From the NCBI GenBank assembly GCA_021297975.1, contig JAJTHO010000032.1, positions 1-5,772 on the forward strand: a DNA stretch of 5,772 bases, written 5' to 3'. Below, in pieces: positions 5,620-5,772 of this stretch (its first letter is position 1; each line of letters starts with the position of its first letter). The notes below the pieces were generated by a model. The model was not told where the DNA came from. It saw only the letters and a program-made list of their open reading frames with translations, and searched no databases. The stretch is from Alphaproteobacteria bacterium (GTDB lineage: Bacteria > Pseudomonadota > Alphaproteobacteria > JAJTHO01). A program made the translations under genes and the position numbers.

Positions 5620-5772
5620 CTACTGCCCTTTAACCGTCGGAAAAAACGTATACGACAGCGTCACCGTCCGCACGTCCTTCATAAACGGATCGTCGAGTAT
5701 CTTGGGGTCCACATAAAAACTGACCGGAAAGGTATACACCTCCCCCGGTTGCAACACCTGCGCACTAAAGCA
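5620..5772 (-). CDS. ctaG: Cytochrome c oxidase assembly protein CtaG/Cox11, C-terminal fragment at window edge
   Basis: Only the last 50 codons and the TAG stop (5620-5622) are visible; the gene continues past the right edge. The translation begins CFSAQVLQPGE, continues through FYVDPKILDDP and VRTVTLSYTFFP, and ends VKGQ. This matches the end of CtaG/Cox11, the membrane-anchored periplasmic-side copper chaperone that delivers copper to the CuB site of oxidase subunit I. The family's copper motif is CFCF followed by xEQ and a LxPGE segment; the visible CF appears to be its second half, so the first Cys of the pair should lie just outside the window. It is on the same strand as coxC and upstream of it, as expected for an oxidase operon, but is separated from coxC by an opposite-strand gene. 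Confidence 0.92.
   Translation of the reverse strand, partial: CFSAQVLQPGEVYTFPVSFYVDPKILDDPFMKDVRTVTLSYTFFPTVKGQ

Overview
The window reads as a chromosomal segment of an alphaproteobacterium. The main reason is a minus-strand cytochrome c oxidase block in the order ctaG, coxC, DUF983 zinc-ribbon protein, SURF1, an arrangement typical of that class. The coding sequence is moderately GC-rich (35 of 60 bases in positions 2641-2700). I cannot name a genus.

Layout from left to right. Positions 2-1021 (+) are the 3' part of der (engA), a tandem-GTPase ribosome assembly factor whose 5' end lies outside the window. Positions 1022-1208 are intergenic and are almost filled by a 184-bp element (1030-1213) with 23-bp near-perfect terminal inverted repeats and a GC-rich hairpin core. 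It sits between the converging der and aguA genes, and its right arm contains the aguA stop codon. Positions 1209-4972 are a tight minus-strand series, read coxC, DUF983, SURF1, aguB, aguA. Three of its four junctions overlap (4, 11 and 4 bp) and the fourth has a 9-bp gap, so it is probably one transcription unit. Positions 4973-5097 are a divergent spacer. Positions 5098-5619 (+) encode an unrecognised 173-residue protein with a signal peptide. Positions 5620-5772 (-) are the 3' end of ctaG, whose stop codon abuts the stop codon of the unknown gene with no bases between.

How the genes work together. CtaG (Cox11 family) supplies copper to the CuB site of the oxidase, SURF1 helps mature the heme a centre of subunit I, and CoxC is the third core subunit. 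The DUF983 protein is a small membrane protein commonly encoded next to them. The last two genes are of a different pathway: AguA converts agmatine to N-carbamoylputrescine and AguB converts that to putrescine, so together they complete the agmatine route to putrescine. No arginine decarboxylase is visible here.

The points most worth a second look are the AT-richer, oppositely oriented gene for an exported protein that splits ctaG from coxC, the terminal-inverted-repeat element between der and aguA, and the attachment of a putrescine pathway to an oxidase assembly operon. I found no tRNA, rRNA, CRISPR array, transposase gene or recognisable new defence or mobile system.
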